Source of the DNA: Massilia kyonggiensis
Lineage (GTDB): Bacteria > Pseudomonadota > Gammaproteobacteria > Burkholderiales > Burkholderiaceae_D
NCBI RefSeq assembly: GCF_024756235.1
Contig: NZ_JANUGY010000018.1
Location: forward strand, 1 to 64,000
Direction: 5' to 3'
DNA: 64,000 nucleotides
A program made the position numbers and the translations under genes. Positions 7,854-16,440 of this stretch are shown piece after piece; position 1 is the stretch's first letter, and every line of letters starts with the position of its first letter. Under the pieces are notes generated by a model. The model worked only from the letters and a program-made list of their open reading frames with translations. It was not told where the DNA came from and made no database searches.

Positions 7854-8951
7854 TTAAAGCGGACGAATCCGTGCAATATCCGATTTGTTAACAAATGCTG
7901 TGAAGGCATCCCGCAGCCGTTCCCCCTCGTCCATCGCCTGGCGCCACGCCCGGATACGGGCGTCGTGATCCAGCCCATAAAACTTGAAATCGCTGCGGTC
8001 GATGATTTTGCCGCGCGGCATCTTAGCAAGAAACTCATGGCTCGGCGCCACGATCAGGACGTTGTCGAGCCAGCCGCGATTCGGTCCGCGGGCGGCGCGC
8101 CGCCATGGCAGCGCCTTGTCCAGCCAGCCCGGCACGATGTGCTCCGAGAAATGGGGATACAAAACGATGTCGCCAGGCGCCTGCTCCGCCACCCGCGCGT
8201 ACGGCAGCGCCAGGTTGTAGTCGATGATGCCGCCATCCCAATAGTGGCCCGGCGGCGCGCCGGCGATGTCTTGTACCGGCTTCATCAGCATCGGCAGGGT
8301 GCCCGAGGCCAGCAGGCCAGCTGTCAGGTTCTCGGGCGTCAACGCGGAGAAATGCGTGGCGAAGTTGTCGAAGCGGTCGCGCAGCCACGGCGTGTGCGCG
8401 CGGCGGTCGCCGAGCACGACGCGGTCCATCAGGTGCGCCAGCTTGTCGCGCGAAAAGAGGTTATGCAGCGCGGCCGCGGCGAATCCGCGCATCTCGGCGT
8501 GCCGGTGGCCGGGCGCCGCGAGGGCGCGCTTGCCGCGCACCGTCAGCACGTGCAGGCGGTGGTGCGGATGGTTGACGATGTCGTCCTCGTGGCCGCGCAC
8601 GAATTCGTTCAGCAGGCCCTGCACGACGGCGTCGATCTGTTCCTGCGACGGCTTCGTGCTCGTGTAGCGCTGGCCACTGTAGAGCTCGCCCAGGCGCGCG
8701 AACGCTTGCACCGGATCGCGCTGGCACGCGGCCGCCATGCGCCAGGCACCGATCGACGAACCGATCAGCACGCGCTCGCGCGGCGCGCGCGGGAACCACT
8801 CGCCGAACACCCACTGGTCGAGGGCGCGGAACACGAGGCCTTTCGGTCCGCCGGCCGCGGCGGGCACGACGGCGATGTCTTCGGCGCGCAAGCCGTGCGT
8901 GCGTATCCGGGCCAGGGCCAGCGGGCCCGCGTGGAAAGTCAGTGCGCTCAT
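7854..8951 (-). CDS. patatin-like phospholipase family protein
   Basis: This 365-residue protein has the patatin catalytic dyad set: an N-terminal GGPKG oxyanion-hole loop (about residue 34), the nucleophile elbow GSSIGAWR (GxSxG, about residue 64) and YWDGGIIDYN carrying the DGG aspartate (about residue 240). No signal peptide is evident, so it should act in the cytoplasm or at the inner leaflet as a serine lipid acyl hydrolase. GGPKG rather than GGGxxG is typical of a bacterial subgroup distinct from RssA. It is divergent from the DUF3857 gene and codirectional with ychF, 98 bases upstream of it. Confidence 0.88.
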   Translation of the reverse strand: MSALTFHAGPLALARIRTHGLRAEDIAVVPAAAGGPKGLVFRALDQWVFGEWFPRAPRERVLIGSSIGAWRMAAACQRDPVQAFARLGELYSGQRYTSTKPSQEQIDAVVQGLLNEFVRGHEDDIVNHPHHRLHVLTVRGKRALAAPGHRHAEMRGFAAAALHNLFSRDKLAHLMDRVVLGDRRAHTPWLRDRFDNFATHFSALTPENLTAGLLASGTLPMLMKPVQDIAGAPPGHYWDGGIIDYNLALPYARVAEQAPGDIVLYPHFSEHIVPGWLDKALPWRRAARGPNRGWLDNVLIVAPSHEFLAKMPRGKIIDRSDFKFYGLDHDARIRAWRQAMDEGERLRDAFTAFVNKSDIARIRPL

Positions 8952-9046
8952 CGCGGAATTATCGCAGGAAGAGCACGATTGCGTAGGCTCAAGGGTGAAC
9001 CAGTCGCCCTCCGTACCATGGTCCGGTCGATATGCCTGGAGCCAGC

Positions 9047-11206
9047 ATGACCAGTAGATATGGTGCCCTGCTAATGCTGATGATCGTCACGCTGCTGGCG
9101 CCGTTCGGCCATGCGCGTGCCGGCGCGGGCGTCGATTCCTCCATCGTCGTCGAGCGCCAAGTGCGGCACTACGTCGTCGAGCCGGACGGCACGTACCGGC
9201 TCACCGTGGACGACGTCCGTACCATCGCCGGTCCGCGTGCCCTGGTGGACCAGGGCCGGTTCACCATCCGCTACCGCAGGTCAATGGACGACCTTGTTTC
9301 GGTGGAGGCCTGCACACAGAAACCCGGTGGTCGGCGCATTCCCGTGCCGCCGAACGCCATCCAGGATCTGCAGGACACAAGGACAGTCGTGTTCCCCGAT
9401 GCGGCAATGGGCGACCAGCTGGTGGTGCACTACGTCATCCGGCGCCGTGTACCGCCATTGCCCGGCCAGTTCGAAGACATGGCGGTCATGCCGTTTCACT
9501 TCCACCGCAACACGACGCTGATCTACGACATGCCGGCAGCGCTGCCGCTGCACGCGGATGCCGTCGGCTTCGTGCCGATACCGGCCGACAGTCCGCCGGG
9601 CCGGCGGCGCTACCAGTGGCGCTACGTGAACGGTGGCGACGGGCGCATCGAAGCCGGCGCCGTCAGCGTGCTCGACGATGGCCACCGCCTGGTGGTGTCC
9701 ACCATTGCCGATTACCCGGCGCTGGCCGCAGCCTTGCGCGGCGCCGCGGCCGGCAAGCCGCTGCCCTCCCCCGCCATCGCGACATTGGCGCACAAGCTGA
9801 CAACGGCATTGCCCGACACGCGCGCCCGCGTGCTGGCCCTGTCGGACTGGGTGCGAAACAACGTCCGCCACGGCAACGACAAGGACCACGCCGCGCAGCT
9901 GCAGGCCATGCTGGCAACCATCGGCATCGACAGCACGCCGGCCCTCGTCAACAGCGGCAATACCTACCGGCTGCCGGACGCGCCCGTGCTGGCCGTCCTC
10001 GACCACGTGATCCTGTACGTGCCGGCGCTGGACCTGTTCATCGACCCGGCGGCCGCCTCCTTCCAGGCAGGCTATCTGCCGCCCGCCCTGCTGGGCAAGC
10101 CCGTGCTGCTGCTCAAGAGCGGGACGTTCGCGATGACACCGGTGCTGCAGCCGCAGAAGGTCCATGCGGTAATCAAGGTCGACGTCAATCATGACGGACA
10201 CATCAGCTTCAACGTGGACCGGACCCTGTCGGGTGCGCTGGCCGAGCCCTTGCGCATGATGGCGCGCGATGCCGTGGCGGCCGGGCGCGAGCACGCTGCA
10301 AGGCCCGGCCTGCGCGATGTGAAACAAGGCGGCGATGACGGCACGGTGACGCTGTCCGGCACCGACGACGTCGCCTACGCGCATGTCGGCGTCCTGCGCA
10401 CGGGACGGACACTTGCAACGAGCCACCGCGCCTGGAGCGCCGTGGAGGCCGCCGTAGCAGGCCTGGCGCAGGAACGCGACCGGCGCCACGACTTCGTCTG
10501 CCCGGGCATCGACGCCGAAGACGAGATCCGCTTCCGCCTGCCGCAAGGCGTGCACGCCGTATCGCTGCCGGCGCCGGCCAACGTGATCACCGGCGGCATC
10601 TTCTATCGTGCGAGCTATGCACGCACAAGCGATGGCGTACTGGTCAGACGCCGCCTGACCTTCCGCCACGGCCGCGCGACCTGCACGCCGGAGGACAATC
10701 GCGCGATGCAGCCCGCACTGAAACGCATCCGGCGCGACCTGCGCAGCCGCGTCACCGTCGCGACGGATGCATCGGCCCGCTCACGCTCAGGCGGCAGCGT
10801 CACGCGCAAACGCATCCCGCCACCCGCGCGCACGCAAGGCGGCCACGGCCTCGTCCGTGAGATCGAAGCGCAGGTCGACGCGATCCCGCCCCGAACGGTA
10901 GCCGCCGGGCCAGCGGGCGATCTCGACGAAGCCGCAGCGCCGGAAAAAGCCGGCCGTGTGCGGATGCGTATCGACCGTCACATAGCGGGGCCGCAGCTTG
11001 CGTCCGGCCATGTGCAGCAGCCGGTAGGCCAGCAGCGCGCGGCCGATGCCCGTGCCGTGACGGTCGGCCCGCACGAGGCCGAACACGAGCGTGCCGAGGT
11101 CGTAGAACTCGGACAGTTCGTAGCCGCCGAAGCCGACGATCTCCCCCGCCTCCACCACGACGAACCGCGGACCGTCCGGGTCGTCGAGCGCGGAACGCAG
11201 CCATGA
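9047..11206 (+). CDS. DUF3857/transglutaminase-like exported protein with extended 3' end
   Basis: A signal peptide (LLMLMIVTLLAPFGHARA) leads a DUF3857 beta domain (about residues 30-190) and a transglutaminase-like domain (about 245-345). The family core GDCKD-AxLLxAML appears here as GNDKDHAAQLQAML, so the catalytic Cys is replaced, while the downstream His (LDHVILYVP) and Asp (LFIDPAA) remain; the protein is probably not an active protease or transglutaminase. A C-terminal beta domain follows to about residue 585. The final 135 codons run antisense through the GNAT gene at 10787-11305 and have no family character, suggesting loss of the ancestral stop. The start at 9047 was chosen because GGAG lies five bases upstream and the signal peptide follows directly. 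Confidence 0.78.
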   Translation: MTSRYGALLMLMIVTLLAPFGHARAGAGVDSSIVVERQVRHYVVEPDGTYRLTVDDVRTIAGPRALVDQGRFTIRYRRSMDDLVSVEACTQKPGGRRIPVPPNAIQDLQDTRTVVFPDAAMGDQLVVHYVIRRRVPPLPGQFEDMAVMPFHFHRNTTLIYDMPAALPLHADAVGFVPIPADSPPGRRRYQWRYVNGGDGRIEAGAVSVLDDGHRLVVSTIADYPALAAALRGAAAGKPLPSPAIATLAHKLTTALPDTRARVLALSDWVRNNVRHGNDKDHAAQLQAMLATIGIDSTPALVNSGNTYRLPDAPVLAVLDHVILYVPALDLFIDPAAASFQAGYLPPALLGKPVLLLKSGTFAMTPVLQPQKVHAVIKVDVNHDGHISFNVDRTLSGALAEPLRMMARDAVAAGREHAARPGLRDVKQGGDDGTVTLSGTDDVAYAHVGVLRTGRTLATSHRAWSAVEAAVAGLAQERDRRHDFVCPGIDAEDEIRFRLPQGVHAVSLPAPANVITGGIFYRASYARTSDGVLVRRRLTFRHGRATCTPEDNRAMQPALKRIRRDLRSRVTVATDASARSRSGGSVTRKRIPPPARTQGGHGLVREIEAQVDAIPPRTVAAGPAGDLDEAAAPEKAGRVRMRIDRHIAGPQLASGHVQQPVGQQRAADARAVTVGPHEAEHERAEVVELGQFVAAEADDLPRLHHDEPRTVRVVERGTQP

Positions 11207-11305
11207 TGCTTCCGACGCCGGGAAGTGATCCGGCACGTTGGAGCGAAAGGCCGCCAGTACGGCTTTCCGGTCGCCCGGATGATAACGTCTGATTTTCAAT
11301 TGCAT
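10787..11305 (-). CDS. GNAT family N-acetyltransferase
   Basis: This 172-residue protein has the GNAT acetyl-CoA signature RHGTGIGRALL (motif A) after a GFGGYELSEF strand and before the late strand TVDTHPHTAGFFRRCGFVEI. The fold order matches a single complete domain. The ATG at 11305 begins MQLKIRRYHPGD, typical for the family; longer in-frame starts reach into the cold-shock leader and look unlikely. The substrate is unknown. The whole gene is antisense to the 3' extension of the DUF3857 gene, an overlap of about 420 bases, with codons of the two strands in register. Confidence 0.82.
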   Translation of the reverse strand: MQLKIRRYHPGDRKAVLAAFRSNVPDHFPASEASWLRSALDDPDGPRFVVVEAGEIVGFGGYELSEFYDLGTLVFGLVRADRHGTGIGRALLAYRLLHMAGRKLRPRYVTVDTHPHTAGFFRRCGFVEIARWPGGYRSGRDRVDLRFDLTDEAVAALRARGWRDAFARDAAA

Positions 11306-11535
11306 GTCGATGTGAATAGTTATTCGGACCACCCCATAAAATAAATCCGAAATGCTTAGGCGATTCCGCACAACCCCTGTATATTTCATCGGGCACCTCG
11401 TCAAGTCGTCGTTATTGTTGGTTTCTTTCCCGTCTCGCCCGTCCGGGCATTCCTGTCTGATACCCCTCGGTTACATCTCTCTTGGGCGTGATGTGCATCG
11501 GGCATTCCGCCCTCAACATTACTAAAGGTATCTAC

Positions 11536-11745
11536 ATGGCTACGCAAACCGGCATCGTGAAATGGTTCAACGACTCCAAGGGCTTCGGCTTCATCGCGCC
11601 TGACGCAGGCGGCGACGATCTGTTCGCGCACTTCAAGGACATCCAGTCGGAAGGCTTCAAAAGCCTAACCGAGAACCAGCGCGTCTCCTTCGAACGCGCG
11701 CCCAGCCCCAAGGGCGATAAAGCGAGCAATATCCGCGCGATCTGA
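11536..11745 (+). CDS. cold-shock protein (CspA family)
   Basis: The 69-residue single OB-fold protein carries RNP1 (KGFGFI) and RNP2 (DLFAHF) and the opening GIVKWFNDSKGFGFI. It binds single-stranded RNA or DNA and melts mRNA structure. The ATG at 11536 has AAAGG seven bases upstream; a longer in-frame start at 11482 has no family match. The 230-base region before it is A/T-richer and free of genes, fitting the long structured leader common in csp genes, though I cannot show cold regulation. A strong terminator follows 25 bases after the stop. Confidence 0.95.
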   Translation: MATQTGIVKWFNDSKGFGFIAPDAGGDDLFAHFKDIQSEGFKSLTENQRVSFERAPSPKGDKASNIRAI

Positions 11746-11768
11746 TCGGTCCCGCCTCCGCTGCATCG

Positions 11769-11793
11769 AAGCCCGCTTGAGCGGGCTTTTTTA
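11769..11793 (+). terminator. intrinsic terminator of the csp gene
   Basis: The arms AGCCCGC and GCGGGCT pair over 7 bp around a TTGA loop and are followed by a run of six T residues. It lies 25 bases after the csp stop. Confidence 0.88.
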
Positions 11794-11868
11794 CGTGCTG
11801 CGCCAGACACGCGCACGCGACGGTTCGCGCGCCTTGTACGCCAGGGCAATGGCCGTTACATTAGTGCC

Positions 11869-13299
11869 ATGCAACCCGATGAAACCATTACCGTCGAAGA
11901 TGCCGTGCAGGTGCTGGCCATGGTCGGCGACCTGTCCATGGGCCTGCCGCCGGACCACTCCATCCGCACGGCACGCCTCGCCGCGCGCCTGGCGGAAGAA
12001 AACGGCGACGGCGCCGATGCGTGCACGAGCACGAGATTGGTGGCCCTGCTGCGCTGGTCGGGCAGCACGGCGACGGCGGCCGGGTTCGCGCACCTGCTGG
12101 GCGACGATGTCCGGGGCCGCCATGCGATGGTCACGCGCACGCTGTCCGGCCATGGCAGCCTCACGTTTGCCAACGTGATGCCGCTGGCGCAGATGCAGTG
12201 CGAGGTGGCGGGCGATATCGCCGTGCTGCTCGGGTTGCAGAAGGACGTCGAGAACAGCCTGCGCCACCTGTTCGGCAGTCACCACCGCGGCGACATGCAG
12301 GACGTGCTGTTCGCTCCGAACATTCCGCGCGCCGTGTTCTACGTGCGTCTCGCCGGCGACCTGGAAGTGCTGGCGCCTGCCCACGGCACGGAGGGGGCCC
12401 TGCGCCTGATCGGCGAGCGCGCCGGCGTGAAATACCCGGCGACGCTCGTGCAGAGACTGTCGCCGCATGCGCAGGACTGGCTCAACATGCTGGAAGAACC
12501 GTCCTGCGCGGCCAATTATCCCGGTCACGACCGGCGCGTGCCGCTGTCCATCGTGGCCGACGTCATCGAACTGAAGCTGCCGTGGCTCACGGGGTATTCG
12601 CGCCGCGTGGCCGCGCTGGCGCGGCGCAGCGCGTCGCTGGCCGGCATGATGGCGCTGGAAGAAAGTCCGCTGGTGCGGGCCGCGCTGCTGCACGGCATCG
12701 GCAAGGTGGCCATACCGAACGTCGTGTGGGAGCGGCCGGGCAAGCTCGATGCGGACGACTGGGACCAGGTGCGCAAGGTGCCGTTCTGGACGGCGCGCGC
12801 GGGCACGCAGATCCCGGCGATCCAGAACGAGGCCACGCTCGCGTCCTTCATCTACGAGCGCCTCGACGGCTCCGGTTATTTCCGCAAGGCGCGGGGCGAA
12901 GCGCTGGGCATGCAGGAACGCCTGCTTGGCGCCGCCGCCGCGTTCGTCTCGCAGTGTTCGCCGCGTCCGTGGCGCCCGGCGCATGGCGAAGCGGCCGCGT
13001 CCACGTTGATGACGGCGCAGGCGGCGGCCGGACGTTTCGACCGGCAAGCCGTGGAGGCCGTCCTCGCGGCGGCGCGCGGTGCGGAAAAGCCACGGCCGGT
13101 GCGCGACCGCCTGTTGTCCGACCGGGAACTCGAAGTGCTGCGCCACATCAGCCAGGGCGAAACGAGCCGCGAGGCGGCCCGCGCCATGCGCATCACGCCG
13201 GCGAGCGTCCGCATGCACGTCGACAATATCTTCCAAAAATTGGAATCGGGCTCACGCCCGGCCGCCACGCTGAAGGCGCTCGCGCGCGGACTGATCTGA
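11869..13299 (+). CDS. HD/HD-GYP-like domain protein with C-terminal LuxR-type HTH (copy 1)
   Basis: The 476-residue protein has two degenerate HD-phosphohydrolase halves and a LuxR-type helix-turn-helix. The N-terminal half starts TVEDAVQVLAMVGDLSMG. The second half has AALLHGIGKVAIPN and YERLDGSGYF, equivalent to the HDIGK and DGxGYP blocks of HD-GYP proteins, but the metal-ligand Asp of the HD pair is Gly. The first half has lost the HCEV and WDGxG blocks seen in the second copy. The HTH (LLSDRELEVLRHISQGE through VRMHVDNIF) occupies about residues 405-470. This suggests a transcription factor whose enzyme-like part senses a ligand, possibly c-di-GMP, rather than cleaving it. No membrane segment is present. 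It is about 40-50% identical by eye to the gene at 14956-16383. Confidence 0.8.
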   Translation: MQPDETITVEDAVQVLAMVGDLSMGLPPDHSIRTARLAARLAEENGDGADACTSTRLVALLRWSGSTATAAGFAHLLGDDVRGRHAMVTRTLSGHGSLTFANVMPLAQMQCEVAGDIAVLLGLQKDVENSLRHLFGSHHRGDMQDVLFAPNIPRAVFYVRLAGDLEVLAPAHGTEGALRLIGERAGVKYPATLVQRLSPHAQDWLNMLEEPSCAANYPGHDRRVPLSIVADVIELKLPWLTGYSRRVAALARRSASLAGMMALEESPLVRAALLHGIGKVAIPNVVWERPGKLDADDWDQVRKVPFWTARAGTQIPAIQNEATLASFIYERLDGSGYFRKARGEALGMQERLLGAAAAFVSQCSPRPWRPAHGEAAASTLMTAQAAAGRFDRQAVEAVLAAARGAEKPRPVRDRLLSDRELEVLRHISQGETSREAARAMRITPASVRMHVDNIFQKLESGSRPAATLKALARGLI

Positions 13300-13310
13300 T
13301 GCCTGAGAAC

Positions 13311-13366
13311 ACCGGGGTCAGAGCCCGATTTTGAGCAATTTCGAAATTTCGGGCTCTGCCCCCGGT
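13311..13366. repeat. GGGGTCAGAGC palindromic element (single hairpin)
   Basis: The left arm at 13311-13328 and the right arm at 13349-13366 are inverted repeats matching at 17 of 18 positions, starting ACCGGGGTCAGAGCCCGA, around a 20-base A/T-rich centre. The core GGGGTCAGAGC recurs at 25847-26074. It lies between convergent genes and may act as a bidirectional terminator-like hairpin. REP-like mobility is inference. Confidence 0.75.
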
Positions 13367-13377
13367 TTGGGGCAACG

Positions 13378-13962
13378 TCAGTCCGTGTGCAGCTGCATCG
13401 TCGCCGCACTCATCTTGCCTTCGCACACCATCGGAATGATGCGCAGGCTCTTGTCGATGGCTTCCTCGATCAGGGTCTGCTCTTCGCGGCGGGGGCGATG
13501 CAGCACGAAGTCGGCGACGGCCTGCTGCAAATTCAGCGTGCGCGGATGGCCGATGCCCAGGCGCAGGCGCCAGTAATCCTGCGTGCCGAGCGCCGCCGTG
13601 ATGTCCTTCAGGCCGTTGTGGCCGCCCGAGGAACCACCGCGCTTGAGCTTGGCGGCGCCGGGCGGCAGGTCGAGTTCGTCGTGCACGACGAGGATCTCTT
13701 CCGGCCCGATCTTGAAGAAGCGTGCCAGGCCACCCACCGACTGGCCCGAGCGGTTCATGTACGTCAGCGGCTCGAGCAGCCAGACGTCCTTGCCCGAGAT
13801 CGATGTCTTGGCGACCATGGCGTTGAAGCGCGATTCGCGCTGCAGCTGGCAGCCGGGCAAGGAGTTGGCGAGGTTGTCGACGAGCCAGAAGCCGGCGTTG
13901 TGACGGGTTTGTTCATATTCCGGGCCGGGGTTGCCGAGGCCGACGATCAGGCGGATGTGCAT
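13378..13962 (-). CDS. pth: peptidyl-tRNA hydrolase
   Basis: This is a 194-residue Pth-family enzyme that releases tRNA from prematurely dissociated peptidyl-tRNA. The opening MHIRLIVGLGNPGPEY, RHNAGFWLVD (catalytic His), LEPLTYMNRSG, HDELDLPPG and GGHNGLKDI are all present and complete. The ATG at 13962 directly precedes the conserved strand; upstream in-frame sequence is not conserved. Pth usually neighbours rplY and prs; here an alpha/beta hydrolase and the second HD/LuxR gene sit between them, suggesting a later insertion. Confidence 0.97.
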   Translation of the reverse strand: MHIRLIVGLGNPGPEYEQTRHNAGFWLVDNLANSLPGCQLQRESRFNAMVAKTSISGKDVWLLEPLTYMNRSGQSVGGLARFFKIGPEEILVVHDELDLPPGAAKLKRGGSSGGHNGLKDITAALGTQDYWRLRLGIGHPRTLNLQQAVADFVLHRPRREEQTLIEEAIDKSLRIIPMVCEGKMSAATMQLHTD

Positions 13963-14042
13963 ATAAAACGTGAAAACCGAGCGTAAAGCTCGATTATCAC
14001 GTAAAACGCGGCCGTACAGTCTAAGCACGGCCGAGTTACCGC

Positions 14043-14822
14043 TTATTTGCTTGCTGCCACCGCATCCAGGATCACCTTGGCGACCTCCGCCGGACGCGAC
14101 TGCTGCGGCACGTGGCTGGCGGCCAGTTCAGTCGTTTTCGCGCCGATGGCCTTCGCGAAGCGGCGTTCCAGGTCGGGTTGGATCATGCGGTCGTTCTTGC
14201 TGACGATGTACCAGCTCGGGTGGTTCTTCCACGCGGCGACGGTCGTTTTTTCGCCGAACGCTTTCACGGCGATCGGGCCCTGGGTGGCGGCCATCACGGC
14301 GGCCTGGGCGGCGGGCACGTCCTGGGCGAAGTCTTCCTTCAGGACGGCCGGCGACAGGCTGGCGAAGCCGGCTTTGTCGACCGTCAGCTTGGTGATGCCC
14401 GGCGCCGGCGGCAGGTCCTTGCCGAGGTCGGCGGTGGCCTGGCCCGCATCCGGTGCGAAGGCGGCCACGTAGACGAGGCTCGCGACCTTGTCGCCCGCGC
14501 CCGCTTCCGTGATCACGGTGCCGCCCCAGGAGTGGCCCACCAGCACGACCTTGCCCGGCTGGTTGTCGATCGCGCGCTTGGTGGCGGCGACGTCGTCGGC
14601 CAGCGAGGTCAGGCTGTTCTGCACGGCCGTGACCTTAACGCCCTTGGCCTGCAGCAGCGGGATCACCTTGGCCCAGTCGGAACCGTCGGCGAAAGCGCCG
14701 TGGACGATGACGACGGAGGGCTGCTCGGCGGCGGTGGCGGCGTGGGCGAAACCGGTGCCGGCGGCGGCGATGGCGGCAGCGGCGGCGACGTTACGGAGGA
14801 CGGTGGTGATCGATGCTTTCAT
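14043..14822 (-). CDS. exported alpha/beta hydrolase
   Basis: The 259-residue protein has a cleavable signal peptide (about residues 1-27, ending GFAHA) and a small alpha/beta-hydrolase fold of the EstC/chloroperoxidase-like subgroup. HGAFADGSDW is the oxyanion loop, GHSWGG the nucleophile elbow, SKNDRMIQPD carries the acid residue and ASHVPQQSRP the catalytic His. It should be a periplasmic esterase or lactonase of unknown substrate. A strong ribosome site (AAAGGAG) lies six bases before the ATG at 14822. It is divergent from the second HD/LuxR gene, with which it shares a 133-base intergenic region, so control by that regulator is possible. Confidence 0.85.
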   Translation of the reverse strand: MKASITTVLRNVAAAAAIAAAGTGFAHAATAAEQPSVVIVHGAFADGSDWAKVIPLLQAKGVKVTAVQNSLTSLADDVAATKRAIDNQPGKVVLVGHSWGGTVITEAGAGDKVASLVYVAAFAPDAGQATADLGKDLPPAPGITKLTVDKAGFASLSPAVLKEDFAQDVPAAQAAVMAATQGPIAVKAFGEKTTVAAWKNHPSWYIVSKNDRMIQPDLERRFAKAIGAKTTELAASHVPQQSRPAEVAKVILDAVAASK

Positions 14823-14955
14823 GATGGCTCCTTTGGGTGGTTCGTTGTTGGGGTGTCGATGGAAGCCAGTGTAGAGAGACCGCCCGATGCGCGGTATCGG
14901 TTGAACGACCGACCCGGCGCTTGCCGCCATACGCCATCGTCGTTACAGTACCGGC

Positions 14956-16383
14956 ATGCAAATCGACAACACCGTCACCGTCGAAGACGCGGTCCAGGCT
15001 CTGGCCCTCGTCGGCGACCTGTCCATGGGCCAGCCGACCGATGGTTCTATTCGTGCGGCACGGCTCGCGGCGCGCCTTGCGCAGGCCGACGGGGCCTCGC
15101 CTGATACCTGCTGCCACGCGCGGCTCGTCGCCCTGCTGCGCTGGTCCGGCTGCACGGCGAACGCCTCCGGCTTCGCGACCCTGCTCGGCGACGACGTCGG
15201 CGGCCGCGACGCCATGCTCACGCAGACGCTGCCCGCGGACAATCCGCTGACGGTGCAAAGCGTGACGCCGCTGGCGCGTATCCACTGCGAAGTGTCCGGC
15301 GACATCGCCGGCCTGCTGGGGCTGCCGGCGGAAGTCGAGGCGGGGCTGCGCCATGTCTGGGAACACTACGATGGCAATGGCTTGCCGGAACGGCTGCGCG
15401 GACCGGCCATCCCGACCGTCGTCTTCTACACGAGCCTGGCCGGTGACCTCGAGATCCTCGCGCGCACGCATGGCCTCGACGAGGCGCTGCAGATGATCGC
15501 GCGGATGGCCGACCGCAAGTATCCGGCGCCGCTCGCGCGCCTGCTCGCCGATCACGCGCAGGCCTGGCTGGATGAACTGGACACGCCGGCACCGGCAGCC
15601 GTCGATCCGCTGCTGGCGCGGCACGTGCCGTTGTCCATCGTGGCGGACATGATGGAATTGAAGCTGCCGTGGCTGGCGGGTTACTCGCGCCGCGTGGCCG
15701 AGCTGGTGGAGGCGGCGGCCGCCCGCGCCGACCTGTCCCCGGCCCAGCAGCAATGTCTCGGCCGCGCCGCCCTCATCCACGGCATGGGCCGCGCGGCGGT
15801 GTCGAACACGATCTGGGAACGGGAGGGCAAGCTCAGCGCCGCCGATTGGGAAAAAATCCGGCTCGTGCCGTACTGGACCGCGCGGGCCGGCGTGCAGATC
15901 CCGACCTTGCGTGCGGAAGCCGCGCTGGCGTCGCACGCCTACGAACGGCTGGACGGCAGCGGCTATTTCCGCAACCTGGATGCCGATGGGCTCGGCCTGC
16001 CGCACCGCCTGCTGGCGGCCGCGTGCGCGTACGTGGCGCTGTGCATGCCGCGGCCGTGGCGTCCGGCGTATTCGCAAGATGAGGCCGCGCGCGTGCTGAC
16101 GGAGCAAGCACAAAACTTCGATACGAACGCCGTGCGTCACGTGATCGAAGCCGCCGGCGGTCATGCAAGCCCGGCCGCTCCCGCCCGCAAGAGCCTGCTG
16201 TCCGACCGCGAGATCGAAGTCCTGCGCCGCATCAGCCTGGGCGAAAGCAACAAGGAAGCGGCCCGCGTCATGCAGATCAGCCCGTCGACGGTGCGCACAC
16301 ACGTGGAAAGCATCTTCCGCAAGCTGGAGTGCTCGACGCGGGCCGCGGCCACGCTCAAGGCGCTGACCTTGGGATTGATCTGA
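14956..16383 (+). CDS. HD/HD-GYP-like domain protein with C-terminal LuxR-type HTH (copy 2)
   Basis: This 475-residue paralogue of the gene at 11869-13299 has the same plan: a first HD-like half, a second half and a LuxR HTH. It keeps more ancestral motifs, including RIHCEVSGDIAGLLGL and YDGNGLPERL in the first half. In the second half IHGMGRAAVSN again replaces the HD Asp with Gly, and YERLDGSGYFR is retained. The HTH reads LLSDREIEVLRRISLGE and STVRTHVESIFRKLE. It should be a cytosolic one-component regulator with a probably non-hydrolytic ligand domain. It is divergent from the exported hydrolase, and its 3' end meets rplY at a shared bidirectional terminator. Confidence 0.82.
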   Translation: MQIDNTVTVEDAVQALALVGDLSMGQPTDGSIRAARLAARLAQADGASPDTCCHARLVALLRWSGCTANASGFATLLGDDVGGRDAMLTQTLPADNPLTVQSVTPLARIHCEVSGDIAGLLGLPAEVEAGLRHVWEHYDGNGLPERLRGPAIPTVVFYTSLAGDLEILARTHGLDEALQMIARMADRKYPAPLARLLADHAQAWLDELDTPAPAAVDPLLARHVPLSIVADMMELKLPWLAGYSRRVAELVEAAAARADLSPAQQQCLGRAALIHGMGRAAVSNTIWEREGKLSAADWEKIRLVPYWTARAGVQIPTLRAEAALASHAYERLDGSGYFRNLDADGLGLPHRLLAAACAYVALCMPRPWRPAYSQDEAARVLTEQAQNFDTNAVRHVIEAAGGHASPAAPARKSLLSDREIEVLRRISLGESNKEAARVMQISPSTVRTHVESIFRKLECSTRAAATLKALTLGLI

Positions 16384-16390
16384 AAAACAA

Positions 16391-16424
16391 AAAACCCGCC
16401 GGACTCGCGTCGCGGCGGGTTTTG
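16391..16424. terminator. bidirectional terminator between HD/LuxR copy 2 and rplY
   Basis: An 11-bp perfect stem (AAAACCCGCCG with CGGCGGGTTTT) encloses an 11-base loop and has A-rich and T-rich flanks on both strands. It sits between convergent stop codons at 16383 and 16441. Confidence 0.88.
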
Positions 16425-16440
16425 TGATGCGGAGTAAAAA

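Noticed and set aside
11482..11535. Longer start for the cold-shock protein
   Set aside because: The 18 extra residues do not match the family, and the ATG at 11536 has a good ribosome site.
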